From Geothrix edaphica (GTDB lineage Bacteria; Acidobacteriota; Holophagae; Holophagales; Holophagaceae): a stretch of DNA of 64,000 nucleotides. The number at the start of each line of letters is the position of its first letter. Positions within the stretch are counted from its first letter, which is position 1. Shown here one piece after another: positions 47,767-58,197 of the stretch. A program made the translations under genes and the position numbers. Where the stretch lies: positions 1,054,001-1,118,000 of the forward strand of contig NZ_BSDC01000001.1 in NCBI RefSeq assembly GCF_030268045.1, read 5' to 3'. The notes under the pieces are model-generated. The model saw only the letters and a list, made by a program, of their open reading frames with translations, ran no database searches and had not been told where the DNA came from.

Positions 47767-49998
47767 TTGAACCCCAAGAAAATCATGATGATCAATGCCA
47801 CCGATCCGGAAGAGATCCGCGTGGCCACCCTGATCGACGGCGTGCTGTTCGATTACGACGTCGAGTTCCTCCACAACGAGAAGATCAAGGGCAACCTGTA
47901 CAAGGCCAAGGTCGTGCGGGCGGATACCAGCCTCCAGGCGGCCTTCGTGCATTTCGGCGGCCAGAAGAACGGGTTCCTGCCCCTCGGCGAGCTGCCCCGC
48001 GACCTGGGTGAGGGTCGCCGGGGCCGGATCCAGGACGTGCTCCAGCGCGACCAGGAGATCCTGGTGCAGGCCGTGCGGGAGGAGCTGGGCTCCAAGGGCG
48101 CCATGATGACCGGCCAGATCAGCCTGGCGGGCCGCTACCTGGTCATCACCCCCGGCAACCCCGTGAACGGCATCAGCCGCAAGATCGAGGGCACGGACGA
48201 GCGCCGCCACTTCAAGCAGCTCATCGACACCCTGGAGATCCCCGAGGACATCGGCGTGATCGTCCGCACCGCCAGCCTGGGGGTCACCCGCGAGGACTTC
48301 CAGCGCGACCTGGAGTACCTGCTGGACACCTACAAGGAGGTGCTGAACCGCTACAAGCACCGCCAGGGGCCCGGCCTGGTCTGGCAGGAGGACGACGTCG
48401 TCACCCGCACCCTGCGCGACACCTTCAGCGCCGACGTCGAGGAAGTCCAGATCGACGACCTGGACACCTTCCATGCCGCCCAGTCCTTCTTCAAGCGCAC
48501 GATGCCCCAGCACCTCGATGTGCTGAAGCACTACACCGGCAAGAAGCCCCTCTTCTCCCGTTTCCAGCTGGAAGAGCAGATCGACCGCATCTACGGCCGC
48601 AAGGTGCCCCTGCCCAGCGGTGGCGCCTTGGCCCTGGATCAGACCGAGGCCCTGGTGGCCATCGATGTGAACAGCGGCAAGACCTCCGGCGACGGCGTGG
48701 AGGACATGGCCTTCAAGACCAACATGGAAGCCGCGGAGGAAGTGGCCCGCCAGCTGCGCCTGCGCGACCTGGCCGGCCTCATCGCCATCGACTTCATCGA
48801 CATGAAGCGCGAGTCCCACATCCGTTCCGTGCAGGACCGCCTGGTGGACTGCCTGAAGGCAGACAAGGCCCGCATGGAGGTGGGGAAGATCAACCGCTTC
48901 GGTGTGCTGGTCATGACCCGCCAGCGCATCCGGCCCAGCCTGCAGCACGTGAACCACGAGCCCTGCCCCACCTGCGCCGGCACCGGCAAGGTGAAGACCA
49001 TGGAGGCCCTGGTGCTGTCCGTGGTGCGCCGCCTCCAGGGCATCCTGGCCAAGGGCGGCATCGGCGAGATCCGCGTGAAGCTCGCCCCGGCCATCGCCAC
49101 GGCCCTGCTGAACCAGAAGCGTCGCGACCTCTCCCTGATGGAGGAGCAGAGCGACGCGAAGGTCATCGTCATGGCCGACTGGTCCATGTCCTACGGTGAG
49201 ATGTCCGCGGAGATCGAGCGGGCCGAAGAAGCGCCGGCTGAGAAGCCCGCGCCCAGGCCCCATCGCGAGAAGGGCGCCCCCGAGGACGAGACCGTGGTCC
49301 TGGGCGGGGACAGCCCCATCTCCTTCGACAAGGCCCTGGGCGTCCACGGTGATGGCCCAAAGGAACCCAAGAAGGAAGCCTTCAAATACGACCGCCGGGA
49401 CCTCCAGCGGGCGGCCCTGGACGAGCGGGAGCGTCTGCGCGCCCTCTTCGAGAGCGCCAAGCCCGAGGACGAGGAAGAGGAGGAGGGTGCCGAGGCCGGT
49501 GCGGATGACAGTAAGGGTGACGGCGCCAAGCGCAAGCGTCGCCGTCGCCGTCGCAAGGGCGGCGCCGAGCGGAATGGCGAGACCACGGTCACCTCCGCGG
49601 ATGAACCCACCGAACCCGCGGCACGACCCAAGCCCCAGTACGAGGCCCAGCCTGAGCCCCCCAAGGTCACGGCGGACCTGGTGGCGAGCCTGCTGACACC
49701 CAGCCCCCGGCCGAAGATCGGCGGCGCCGCGCCGACTTCCCCCGAACCCGCGGGAGCGCCCGCCAAGCCCAAGCGCACGCCCCGGGCGAAGGTCGCTTCT
49801 TCGACGGAGTCCGTGACCCCCGCAGCACCCGAACCGGTCCTGGTTCCGGAGCCCAAGGCTGAAGCCCCCGCCAGGAAGAAGGCCGCCCCGAAGGCGAAGG
49901 CCAAGGCGGATGACACTCCGGAGGCCGCGGCCAAATCCGCCCCCAAGGCCGCTCCCAAGCCCAAGGCTTCCCGCGCCAAGAAGCCCAAGGCCGAGTAG
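47767..49998 (+). CDS. Ribonuclease E/G family endoribonuclease with RNase E-like tail
   Basis: This 743-residue enzyme cleaves single-stranded RNA in mRNA decay and rRNA maturation. The start is a TTG at 47767, set by AGGAG 5 nt upstream. Order: S1-like RNA-binding region, catalytic core with D300 (AIDVNSGKTSG) and D342 (IAIDFIDMKRE) matching the metal Asp pair of RNase E, zinc-link C400-PT-C403, then a disordered C-terminal tail from about 500 with acid, Arg-rich (KRKRRRRRRKGG) and Lys/Ala/Pro-rich parts. The tail is RNase E-like and could bind RNA or a degradosome partner. Confidence 0.94.
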   Translation: MNPKKIMMINATDPEEIRVATLIDGVLFDYDVEFLHNEKIKGNLYKAKVVRADTSLQAAFVHFGGQKNGFLPLGELPRDLGEGRRGRIQDVLQRDQEILVQAVREELGSKGAMMTGQISLAGRYLVITPGNPVNGISRKIEGTDERRHFKQLIDTLEIPEDIGVIVRTASLGVTREDFQRDLEYLLDTYKEVLNRYKHRQGPGLVWQEDDVVTRTLRDTFSADVEEVQIDDLDTFHAAQSFFKRTMPQHLDVLKHYTGKKPLFSRFQLEEQIDRIYGRKVPLPSGGALALDQTEALVAIDVNSGKTSGDGVEDMAFKTNMEAAEEVARQLRLRDLAGLIAIDFIDMKRESHIRSVQDRLVDCLKADKARMEVGKINRFGVLVMTRQRIRPSLQHVNHEPCPTCAGTGKVKTMEALVLSVVRRLQGILAKGGIGEIRVKLAPAIATALLNQKRRDLSLMEEQSDAKVIVMADWSMSYGEMSAEIERAEEAPAEKPAPRPHREKGAPEDETVVLGGDSPISFDKALGVHGDGPKEPKKEAFKYDRRDLQRAALDERERLRALFESAKPEDEEEEEGAEAGADDSKGDGAKRKRRRRRRKGGAERNGETTVTSADEPTEPAARPKPQYEAQPEPPKVTADLVASLLTPSPRPKIGGAAPTSPEPAGAPAKPKRTPRAKVASSTESVTPAAPEPVLVPEPKAEAPARKKAAPKAKAKADDTPEAAAKSAPKAAPKPKASRAKKPKAE

Positions 49999-50004
49999 CG
50001 GATC

Positions 50005-50727
50005 ATGTCCATCTACTGGCTGGCCCCCCTCGCGTCCCTGGCCACCCTTCTGGGCGGCTGGGGCGTGGTCCGGTTCCTCCAGGGACGGGCGCAGTTCATG
50101 CGTCTGCTTTCAGGCGTGGCGGCGGGCTACCTGCTCTCCGTCACCCTGGTCCGCATCATCCCGGAATGCATGGAGGCCCCTGGCGGGGAAAGCAACGCCA
50201 TGTGGGTCCTCGCGGGCTATCTGCTGGTCCACGTCATGGAGCACGGCATCACGCTCCACTTCCACTACGGCGAAGAGACCCACAAGGATGGCTCCCCCCT
50301 CAGCGGGGTGCTGGCCCTGGTGGGCCTCTCCCTGCACAGCCTCATGGACGGCGTGGCCATTGCCGCGGCCCTCGCCACCCACAGCAACCTGGGACCCCTG
50401 GTGGTGCTGGGGATCCTGTTCCATCGCATCCCCGAGGGCGGCACCATCGCCTCGATCTTCCTGGTGCGGGGCTTCGGGAACCGGGGCGCCCTCATGGCCG
50501 CCGCGACCCTGGCCCTGGCGGCCCTGGTGGGGGCGGCGGGGCAGTCCCTGCTGGGTCTCCCCACCGGACCGGTCCTGGGGCTCACGGCGGGCCTGGCGCT
50601 CTACGTGGCCAGCTCGGACCTGCTGCCCGAGGTGCAGAAGGTGTCGGGCCTGCGCAGCACGGTGGCGCTCCTCAGCGGCGTCGGCATCTTCCTCGTCAGC
50701 GCGCGGCTGCTGCCGCATCATCACTGA
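50005..50727 (+). CDS. ZIP family metal transporter
   Basis: This 240-residue transporter has about eight membrane helices and the ZIP signature in helices IV and V (LSLHSLMDGVAIAAALA and GILFHRIPEGGTIASIFL), which bind metal ions such as zinc. The His-rich loop (HGITLHFHYGEETHKDG) and C-terminal HHH are typical. It starts 6 nt after the RNase gene and precedes lptD by 6 nt, so the three may share a transcript. Substrate metal unknown. Confidence 0.93.
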   Translation: MSIYWLAPLASLATLLGGWGVVRFLQGRAQFMRLLSGVAAGYLLSVTLVRIIPECMEAPGGESNAMWVLAGYLLVHVMEHGITLHFHYGEETHKDGSPLSGVLALVGLSLHSLMDGVAIAAALATHSNLGPLVVLGILFHRIPEGGTIASIFLVRGFGNRGALMAAATLALAALVGAAGQSLLGLPTGPVLGLTAGLALYVASSDLLPEVQKVSGLRSTVALLSGVGIFLVSARLLPHHH

Positions 50728-50733
50728 TCGCCC

Positions 50734-53046
50734 ATGGCCATCCCCGGGAGGACCCGAGGCCTGATGTTGGGATGCCTGCCTGCGCTGCTGGCGGCCCAGG
50801 GGCTGCCCGATATCCCGCAGCCGGCTCCACTGGAGGCGCCCACGCCGGCGGAATGGTTGCCCCTCCGCCCCTTCCGGGTGGAACGGGGGCCGGGGCTGTC
50901 CCGGGTGCCCTTCGACTACCGGGGTGAGGGCGTCTACGAGCGCGGCGACGTCTGGATCCTGGAGCGGGGCGCCATCCAGTCCGAGGGCCTGCTGCTCCTG
51001 GCGGACCGCATCGAGTACCGCATCCCGGACGGCCGCCTGGTGGCCGAAGGCCACATCCGCCTGGAGGGGCCGGGCCTCAGGCTCCGCGGCGAGCGCCTGC
51101 AGATGAACTGGGAGCGCCGCTCGGGCGAAGCCTGGGCCCTCCAGATGGACCTGCCTCCGAACTGGACCCTGCGCTCCAGCCATGTGGCCTTCACCACGCT
51201 CCGGACCTGGGCCTTCGACGCTGTGGAACTGAGCCCATGCCCGGAGGAGCGGCCCGGCTGGAAGGCCCGCCTCTCCTCCCTGAAGGTGGACCTGGATGGC
51301 TTCGCGAGCATGTGGAACGCCCGGGTGCTGCTGGGAGCGGTCCCGATCTACTACGTGCCCTACGCCCTCTATCCGGCGCAGGCGGAACGGACTTCCGGCC
51401 TGCTTCCCCCGAAACTTGGGATGTCCAGCTCCTTCGGCACGACCTTCGGGCTTTCCTATTACCAGACTCTGGGTGACTCGGCCGATGCCACCCTCTCGCC
51501 GGAGTACTTCACCAAAGAGGGCGTCCTCTGGGGCGGCGAGGTGCGCTGGCGGCCGGACCTGACCCACCAGGGCAGCTTTTCCGGCCAGTCCATCCACCAG
51601 CAGAGCCTCGACACGCGCCGCTACCGCTACTCGCTCAAGGAGGTGTGGCAGCGGGAGGACGGCTGGCAGCTCACGGCGGACGTGAACCAGGCCTCAGACA
51701 TCCTGGTGGACGCGGATTTCGGCAAGGGCCTGGGCTACCTGGGCACCACCAGCTTCGATTCCGCGCTCTACCTGGGCCGCACGTACACGTTCGGGAACCT
51801 CAGCCTCTCGGCGGCCGAGCAGCGCAGCTTCTTCTATACCAAGGACCAGGGGGATCCCTTCTACAGCCCGGATTTCCCGGCCTCCCTCCGGCGGCAGACG
51901 CTTCCGCAGGCGGAATTCCGCTTCTTCCCCATCCCGCTGCTGGGCCCCCTGTACCTCGATGGCGGGGTGCGGCTGGGGCGCTTCGCCTACCGCATCGAAG
52001 GCAACACCGCGGCTCCGGGCCAGACCTATGCCTGGGACCGGCAGGACGCCAACACCCGCCTGCACGGCCGCCTGGGGCAGTGGGGGCCGTTCCGGGCCGA
52101 CTTCGAGGCCATGGGGCGCGCGACCCACTACAGCTCGAGCCTCAGTTCCCCGGTATTCGATCCGGAAGGCGGCGCCACGGACACGGCGGTGAACCCAGCC
52201 ACCAGCCCCTTCCAGGTGGACGGCGCCGCGGCCTCCCGCTACCTGGCGTCGGCGCATCTGCGCCTGTCCGGTCCCCAGGTGGGCAGGACCTTCAAGGATG
52301 TCTCGATCCTCGGCTACAAGGGCGAGCTCAAGCACGTGGCCGAGCCCTATTTCGGCTGGACCCAGACCAGCCTGTACGGCGAGGCGGGTGCCCTGCCGCG
52401 CTTCGACACGGTGGACTCCTTCCCCGGTGTCAACGAGAGCGCCTCGGGCGAGCGGAGCTTCGAGGTGGGCCTCAAGCAGCACATCCTCGGGCGCCCGGGC
52501 TCCGGGGCGGGGTTCGCGGACCTGGCCCGCCTCCGAATCGCCACCCGGTACCACGCCTCGCCCATCATCCTCAGCGACGGCCGCTACAAGAAGGGCTGGT
52601 CGAGCGTGGACACGGATCTGGACGTGGAGCCCGACGAGCGGCTCCGGATCAGCCTCCGCCGTTCTTCGGACCTGGGTGCCGGCGGCTCCGACAACGCCCT
52701 GAGCATGGACGTGAAGGGGAAGAGCGGGAACACCTTCAACCTGGCCTACTTCTCCACGGGCATCAACCGCTTCCTGGTGCGCCAGAAGGGGCTGCAGGTG
52801 GGCGGGGTCCAGCGGATCTGGGATGACCGCCTCCGCCTGGAGTTCAGTGCCAACTATGACTTCCACCAGAGCGGCTTCGCCTCCAGCCAGGTGGCTTTGG
52901 CCTACGTGGAGCCCTGTGTGGCCTACGTCCTGAAGTACACCCACGTGGCCCTGAACACGAACCTCGTGTCCGGTGGCCGGGAGGACCGCATCGACCTGAC
53001 CTTGACCCTGCGCGGCCTGGGAGATCTCTTCAGCTTCCGGCGCTAG
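50734..53046 (+). CDS. lptD: LPS-assembly protein LptD
   Basis: This 770-residue outer-membrane protein inserts LPS in the outer leaflet. The N-terminus has a signal-like stretch; then an OstA/LptA-like beta-jellyroll (YERGDVWILERGAIQSEGLLLLADRIEYRI, GRLVAEGHIRLEGPGLRLRGERL) is followed by the barrel, with the family motif VPIYYVPYALYPAQAERTSGLLPPKLG. The ending FSFRR is a barrel-like C-terminal strand. It supports an LPS-bearing outer membrane. It is convergent with alr within 9 nt. Confidence 0.93.
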   Translation: MAIPGRTRGLMLGCLPALLAAQGLPDIPQPAPLEAPTPAEWLPLRPFRVERGPGLSRVPFDYRGEGVYERGDVWILERGAIQSEGLLLLADRIEYRIPDGRLVAEGHIRLEGPGLRLRGERLQMNWERRSGEAWALQMDLPPNWTLRSSHVAFTTLRTWAFDAVELSPCPEERPGWKARLSSLKVDLDGFASMWNARVLLGAVPIYYVPYALYPAQAERTSGLLPPKLGMSSSFGTTFGLSYYQTLGDSADATLSPEYFTKEGVLWGGEVRWRPDLTHQGSFSGQSIHQQSLDTRRYRYSLKEVWQREDGWQLTADVNQASDILVDADFGKGLGYLGTTSFDSALYLGRTYTFGNLSLSAAEQRSFFYTKDQGDPFYSPDFPASLRRQTLPQAEFRFFPIPLLGPLYLDGGVRLGRFAYRIEGNTAAPGQTYAWDRQDANTRLHGRLGQWGPFRADFEAMGRATHYSSSLSSPVFDPEGGATDTAVNPATSPFQVDGAAASRYLASAHLRLSGPQVGRTFKDVSILGYKGELKHVAEPYFGWTQTSLYGEAGALPRFDTVDSFPGVNESASGERSFEVGLKQHILGRPGSGAGFADLARLRIATRYHASPIILSDGRYKKGWSSVDTDLDVEPDERLRISLRRSSDLGAGGSDNALSMDVKGKSGNTFNLAYFSTGINRFLVRQKGLQVGGVQRIWDDRLRLEFSANYDFHQSGFASSQVALAYVEPCVAYVLKYTHVALNTNLVSGGREDRIDLTLTLRGLGDLFSFRR

Positions 53047-53055
53047 GAGGGCCCG

Positions 53056-54195
53056 TCAGGGCGTGAAGCGGCGGGTGATCCGGCGGTGGAGCGCGCAGGT
53101 CAGCTCGTAGGGGATGGTGCCGAGGAGCTGGGCCAGGCGCTCGAGGCTGTGGGCGGCATCGGGATTCCCGCTGTAGAGGGTCATGGGATCCCCGATGGCC
53201 AGGTGCACATCCAGGGGCAGCGCCACCGTGAGGTAGTCCATGGAGATGCGCCCCACCACGGGGAAGGTGCGGCCCTGGAAGCCCACCACGGCCTTGTTGC
53301 CGAGGTCGCGGCGGTAGCCGTCCGCATAGCCGCAGGCCAGGGTGGCGATCTGCAGTGGGTGGGGCGCCACGAACGTGCGGCCATAGCCCACGGTGGTGCC
53401 CGCCGGCATGGCCTTCACGCGGGCCACTTCGGCCACCAGCTCCAGGGCAGGCTCCAGGCCGAGGGCACGGCCTTCGGCCAGCATGGTCAGGCCATACAGG
53501 GCCAGGCCCGGGCGTACATGGGTGTCCTGGCCCAGCATGCCGCGCAGGCAGGCGTCGCTGTTCCCGTGGTGGCGCTGCTCTGGGCGGATGCCTCCGTCCG
53601 CGAGCTGCGCGAGGCAGGCGTCGAAGACGCCACGCTGGCGCTGCGCGAAGCCGGGATCCGGATCGTCCGCCGTGGCGAAGTGCCCCATGGCGCCTTCGAT
53701 CCAGGGCGCCAGCCGCTGGAGTTGCAGGAGGTGTTCCCCCAGTTCCGAGGGCAGCAGGCCGAACCGGCCCATGCCCGTGTCCAGCTTCAGGTGGAGCCGG
53801 ACGGGGTGCCGCGGGAGGGCCCGGGCGTAGTCGTCCAGGTGCTCGGGTCCCACCACGGCGATGGTGAGGTTCTCGGCGCTGGCGGCGGGCAGGGCCTCGG
53901 GCCGCAGGCCACCCAGCACGAGGACGGGACACTCGATGCCGCCCCGCCGGAGCTCCAGGCCCTCCTCCAGGCTGGACACGGCCAGCCCGTGGACGCCGGC
54001 CTCCTCCAGGGCCCGGCTCACCGGCACGGCCCCGTGGCCGTAGGCGTTGGCCTTCACCACCGCCCAGATCCCGCGCCCCCCCGAAGCGGTCCGGACCCGG
54101 CCCAGGTTGCGCGCGATGCGGCCCAGATCCACTTCCGCCCGGAGCGCACGGCCCTCCGGATGCCGCTTCAGGGGTTCGAGATGCTGCTCATTCAC
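53056..54195 (-). CDS. alr: Alanine racemase
   Basis: This 379-residue PLP enzyme makes D-alanine for peptidoglycan. The PLP lysine is K48 in VVKANAYGHG, the catalytic Tyr is in the CGYADGYRRDL segment or the RISMDYLTV region, and the C-terminal beta domain ends in ELTCALHRRITRRF. The start is uncertain: GTG at 54195 is used, TTG at 54216 is an alternative overlapping the trxB stop. It follows trxB by 10 nt, so the two are likely cotranscribed. Confidence 0.92.
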   Translation of the reverse strand: MNEQHLEPLKRHPEGRALRAEVDLGRIARNLGRVRTASGGRGIWAVVKANAYGHGAVPVSRALEEAGVHGLAVSSLEEGLELRRGGIECPVLVLGGLRPEALPAASAENLTIAVVGPEHLDDYARALPRHPVRLHLKLDTGMGRFGLLPSELGEHLLQLQRLAPWIEGAMGHFATADDPDPGFAQRQRGVFDACLAQLADGGIRPEQRHHGNSDACLRGMLGQDTHVRPGLALYGLTMLAEGRALGLEPALELVAEVARVKAMPAGTTVGYGRTFVAPHPLQIATLACGYADGYRRDLGNKAVVGFQGRTFPVVGRISMDYLTVALPLDVHLAIGDPMTLYSGNPDAAHSLERLAQLLGTIPYELTCALHRRITRRFTP

Positions 54196-54205
54196 CAGGC
54201 GCTCG

Positions 54206-55174
54206 TCATTCGGCAAGACCCTGTTCCGCCAGCCAGCGCTCGGCGTCGATGGCGGCCATGCAGCCGCTCCCCGCGGCCGTGATGGCCTGGCGATAGACGT
54301 GATCCTGGACGTCGCCACAGGCGAAGACACCCGGGATGGACGTGCGGCTGGAGCCCTTCTCGACCTCGAGGTACCCCGTCTCGTCCATGGGCAGCTGGCC
54401 AGCGAAGAGCCCGGTGTTGGGCTGGTGGCCGATGGCCACGAAGAGCCCCTCCACCGGCAGCTCGGACTCGCTGCCGTCCACGGTGTCCTTCAGCTTCAGC
54501 GCGCGGATCTTCTCCACCTTCTCGCCCATGGGCGTCTCGTGGGTGGCGGTGACCACGTCCAGCACGGTCTTGTTCCAGAGCGGCTGGATCTTCTCGTTCT
54601 TGAGGGCCCGGTCCTGCATGGCCTTGGAGGCGCGGAGCTTGTCCCGGCGGTGGATGAGGTGGACCTTGGTGGCGAACTTGGTGAGGAAGGTGGCCTCCTC
54701 GATGGCCGTGTCCCCGCCGCCCACCACGGCGATCTCCTTGCCGCGGAAGAAGAAGCCATCACAGGTGGCACAGGCGCTCACGCCGCCACCGGTGCGGGAG
54801 AGCTGCTCGTCCTTGCCGATGCCCAGCCACTTGGCCGAGGCGCCCGTGGCGATGATCACGGCGTCGGCGGTGTACTCGCCCTTGTCCGTGGTGAGCTTGA
54901 AGGGGCGGGCCTGGAGATCGGCCTTGAGCACGGTCTCCGACCTGATGATGGTGCCGAAGCGGAGCACCTGCTCGCGCATCTCGTCCATGAGGGCCGGTCC
55001 GGCGATGCCCTGGCGGAAGCCCGGGAAGTTCTCCACCTCCGTGGTGATGGTGAGCTGGCCGCCGGGCTGGACGCCTTCGAAGACCAGCGGCGCGAGGTTG
55101 GCGCGCGAGGCATACAGCGCAGCGGTGTAGCCCGCGGGACCGGTACCAATCACGATGACTTTGTGGTGGCTCAC
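54206..55174 (-). CDS. trxB: Thioredoxin reductase
   Basis: This 322-residue flavoprotein reduces thioredoxin with NADPH. The FAD motif [16 protein letters not shown] opens the protein, the redox site is C-A-T-C ([11 protein letters not shown]), the NADPH motif is [12 protein letters not shown], and the C-terminal FAD motif is [11 protein letters not shown]. The order matches low-Mr TrxB. It lies 43 nt after the kdsB stop on the same strand. Confidence 0.97.
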   Translation of the reverse strand: MSHHKVIVIGTGPAGYTAALYASRANLAPLVFEGVQPGGQLTITTEVENFPGFRQGIAGPALMDEMREQVLRFGTIIRSETVLKADLQARPFKLTTDKGEYTADAVIIATGASAKWLGIGKDEQLSRTGGGVSACATCDGFFFRGKEIAVVGGGDTAIEEATFLTKFATKVHLIHRRDKLRASKAMQDRALKNEKIQPLWNKTVLDVVTATHETPMGEKVEKIRALKLKDTVDGSESELPVEGLFVAIGHQPNTGLFAGQLPMDETGYLEVEKGSSRTSIPGVFACGDVQDHVYRQAITAAGSGCMAAIDAERWLAEQGLAE

Positions 55175-55217
55175 AAGATTCTCCTGGCAAGGAACGGGCG
55201 TTGACCGCGTGTCGAGT

Positions 55218-56003
55218 CTACCGCGCCAGCCCGCGTTCCCGCAGGAGGGCCTCCGCCGCGGCCACGTCGGCGGGCACGTCCACCCCCAGGCTCAGGAAGG
55301 GGGTGGAGGCCACCCCGATGGGGATGCCCGCGGCCAGGGCCCGGAGCTGCTCCAGCATCTCCAGCTGCTCCAGGGGGTGGGGCGCCAGCCGGGTGAAAGC
55401 CTTGAGCGTCTCCGGCCGGTAGGCGTAGAGCCCCAGGTGGCGCTTGAAGTGGGAGAGCTGCTCCGGCTTCATCCAGGGGCGGAAGTCGGATTCGAAGATC
55501 GAACTGTGCCGCAGGTAGGGGATGGGGCTGCGGCTGAAGTAGAGGGCCCGCTGGCGGTCGTCCACCACCACCTTCACGGCATTGGGGTTGAACAGCTCGT
55601 CCGCGTGGGCGAAGGGGCAGGCGGCCGTGCCCATGGGCAGGTCCGGCTGGTCGCGCATGAGGGCCACCACGGCGGCGACTGTCTCCGGGTGCATGGCGGG
55701 CTCGTCGCCCTGGATGTTCAGGACGCAGTCGAAGGTCTCCCCGAGGGCCTCCAGAGCGGCGGCAGTGCGGTCCGTCCCCGAGGGCAGGGCGGGGTCGGTC
55801 ATCACGGCCTCGCCGCCGAAGCCCTTCACCGTGCTGGCGATGCGGTCGTCATCCGTGGCCACCACCACCCGATCCACGCCCTCTGCCCGTCGGGCTGCCT
55901 CGAAGACCCACTGGATCATGGGCCTCCCGGCGATCAGCGCCAGGGGCTTCCCCGGAAACCGGGAGGCCTGGAAGCGGGAGGGGAGGACGGCGAGGGTGCG
56001 CAT
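55218..56003 (-). CDS. kdsB: 3-deoxy-manno-octulosonate cytidylyltransferase
   Basis: This 261-residue enzyme activates KDO as CMP-KDO for LPS. The N-terminus [28 protein letters not shown] holds the nucleotide-binding residues, then [23 protein letters not shown] and [10 protein letters not shown] are family motifs. It is consistent with lptD in the same window. It is divergent from the CheA-like gene over about 145 nt. Confidence 0.96.
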   Translation of the reverse strand: MRTLAVLPSRFQASRFPGKPLALIAGRPMIQWVFEAARRAEGVDRVVVATDDDRIASTVKGFGGEAVMTDPALPSGTDRTAAALEALGETFDCVLNIQGDEPAMHPETVAAVVALMRDQPDLPMGTAACPFAHADELFNPNAVKVVVDDRQRALYFSRSPIPYLRHSSIFESDFRPWMKPEQLSHFKRHLGLYAYRPETLKAFTRLAPHPLEQLEMLEQLRALAAGIPIGVASTPFLSLGVDVPADVAAAEALLRERGLAR

Positions 56004-56148
56004 CGAGACAGTTTAAGCGGCTTGAAGGGCGTCGCTGAGGATCGGATCGTCAGATGGCCGGAGGATATGGAGACGGCGAGCCCTTCGGGCTGCGGATCTG
56101 ATGGGTCCGGCAAGCCGTCCAGACTCCAGACTCCGGACCCTCCTGCCG

Positions 56149-58197
56149 ATGTCTCAGAGACTGGGAGTTCCCTTGGATTCATCCTTCGACGACGTCTGGG
56201 CCGAGTGCGAGGACCTGTTCGTGCAGGCCCGGCAGCGGCTGGCGACACTGAAGACGCCCCAGCCCCCGCACGTGACCCAGGCTTCGGTGAACGCCCTCTT
56301 CCGTGCCACCCACACCCTCAAGGGCATGGCGGGGATGCTGGGCTTCCCCCGGTTCAGCCAGGCCGCCCACCGCATGGAGGACATCTTCGACCTGATGCGC
56401 CAGGGCCGCCTGCGCTCCACGGATTCGCTCATCGAGACGCTCGAGTCCGGTATCCAGGCCCTGGAATCCGGCCTGGCCGACCTCCGGCGCGGGCAGCCGG
56501 AACCAGAGGACTACCTGCATGCCCTCCGACGGCGGCTGGGCGAGCTGGAAGCGCTGGCCCGGCCCACCGAAGGCGCGGTCCTGGACCTCTCCTCGCTGCT
56601 GGACCTCTCCCCCGAGGTCCTGAAGACCCTTTCGGATTACGAGCGGACCCGGGTGACGGCGGTGCTCCTGGCGGGAATCCCGATCCATGGAGTCCGGGTC
56701 TGCCTGGATCTCGGGACCTTCGACGACCGGCTGCGGGCCCTCAGCGAGGCAGCGGGCGCCCAGGGGGAGCTCATCTCCACCTTGCCCCTGGAGGCGGCCG
56801 AAGATAAGGATGGGCTCTGCTTCCTGCTGCTGATCGCGGCTCCGGCCCTGGATGTCCAGAGCCTGGGGGTCCTGCCGGCGGAGGCCGTGGAGGTGACGGC
56901 TCTGGCGGATCCAGAGCGGATCCCGGCCAGTCTGAGGGCGGATCCCGGCCCGCTGGCGCCACCTCCGGTCCTCAAATCACCCCGGCTCCCGGCTTCCGCT
57001 GCGGCCTCTCAGGATGCCGAGATCCTGCGGCTTCCGGCCCAGCGGGTGGATGCCCTGGAGGCCCGCCTCATGGCCGTGGCCCAGGTGCGGGATTCCGCCA
57101 GCCAGGCCCTCCGGCGCATCCAGGATCCGGGCATGGACAGCTCCATGGCCATGATGGGCGAGATCGAGACCGGGCTGCTGGAGGTCCAGAAGTCGCTGCT
57201 CCAGATGCGCATGGTGAAGGTTGAAAGCCTGTTCCAGCGGATCGAGCCCATGGTGAAGGCCCTCAGCCGGGACATGGGTAAGCCTGTGCGCCTCTCCTTC
57301 CAGGGCGGGGACCTCGAGCTGGAGCGGAGCCTGCTGGGACGGTTGATGGAGCCCTTCCTCCACCTGGTCCGGAACGCCCTCGACCACGGGCTCGAAAGCC
57401 CGGCGGAGCGCGTGGCCCAGGGCAAGACCGAGACGGGTTCGCTGAAGATCTCCGCCTCGCAGCGGGGCCGGAACCTCCGGTTCGACATCCGGGACGACGG
57501 ACGCGGCTTTGACTTGGGCCGTATCGAGGCCCGCGGCATCGCCCTGGGGCTGCTTCGGGAAGGGCAGGTCCACACCGCCGAGGACCTGCACCGGCTGACC
57601 CTCGAGCCCGGCTTCTCCACCCAGGAGCGGGCCTCCCAAATCTCCGGCCGGGGCGTGGGCATGGACGTGGTCCGTTCCGAAGTCGAGGGCATGGGGGGTG
57701 AGATCCAGATTTCCAGCGAGCCCCGCCGGGGCAGTCTGGTGCGGCTGAGCCTTCCGCTGTCCCGGGCAGTGGTCGGCTGCCTGAAGGTCCGCTGCGGCCA
57801 GCAGGCCTTCGGCCTTCCCCTGAGCCATGTGCTCCGCATCCAGGCCAGCCCCGTGGCTCTGCATGGCGGCAGCCACGTCGAGGTGCTGGGAGAGGACCTG
57901 CCCATGGAATCGCTTCAGGCCAGCCTTGGGCTGCCCGAGCCGGCCGGGGGCCAGCGCCTCCTCGTGGTGCTCCGCCAGCAGGGCACCGCTGTGGATGCCG
58001 GCCTGGAGCTCGCCCTGGGGGTGGACGAGGTCGTGGGCCGCACGGAGCTCCTGCTCCGGAGCCTGCCGGAACTGGCCCACGCACCGGGGATCATGGGGGG
58101 CAGCCTCCAGGAGGAGGGCATCCTGTGGGTCCTGGATCCGGAAGCCGTGATGGGCCTGGCCATGGTGTCCCTCATGCAGCGGGTGGCCGGTGCCTGA
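56149..58197 (+). CDS. CheA-like chemotaxis histidine kinase
   Basis: This 682-residue kinase carries an HPt domain with H55 (FRATHTLKGMAGMLGF), then a region that reads DYERTRVTAVLLAGIPIHGVRVCLDL, seen in other non-enteric CheA proteins. A dimerisation helix, an HATPase domain (LVRNALDHGLESPAERVA, DDGRGFD, SGRGVGMDVV) and a CheW-like domain follow. I see no classical CheY-binding P2. The ATG at 56149 is used; a TTG at 56173 has a strong GGGAG site and may be the true start. It overlaps the next gene by 8 nt. Confidence 0.93.
   Translation: MSQRLGVPLDSSFDDVWAECEDLFVQARQRLATLKTPQPPHVTQASVNALFRATHTLKGMAGMLGFPRFSQAAHRMEDIFDLMRQGRLRSTDSLIETLESGIQALESGLADLRRGQPEPEDYLHALRRRLGELEALARPTEGAVLDLSSLLDLSPEVLKTLSDYERTRVTAVLLAGIPIHGVRVCLDLGTFDDRLRALSEAAGAQGELISTLPLEAAEDKDGLCFLLLIAAPALDVQSLGVLPAEAVEVTALADPERIPASLRADPGPLAPPPVLKSPRLPASAAASQDAEILRLPAQRVDALEARLMAVAQVRDSASQALRRIQDPGMDSSMAMMGEIETGLLEVQKSLLQMRMVKVESLFQRIEPMVKALSRDMGKPVRLSFQGGDLELERSLLGRLMEPFLHLVRNALDHGLESPAERVAQGKTETGSLKISASQRGRNLRFDIRDDGRGFDLGRIEARGIALGLLREGQVHTAEDLHRLTLEPGFSTQERASQISGRGVGMDVVRSEVEGMGGEIQISSEPRRGSLVRLSLPLSRAVVGCLKVRCGQQAFGLPLSHVLRIQASPVALHGGSHVEVLGEDLPMESLQASLGLPEPAGGQRLLVVLRQQGTAVDAGLELALGVDEVVGRTELLLRSLPELAHAPGIMGGSLQEEGILWVLDPEAVMGLAMVSLMQRVAGA

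Noticed and set aside
47573..47770. 65-codon ORF in the leader of the RNase E/G gene
   Set aside because: No ribosome site, Pro/Ser/Arg-rich unlike a folded protein, and it overlaps the TTG start.
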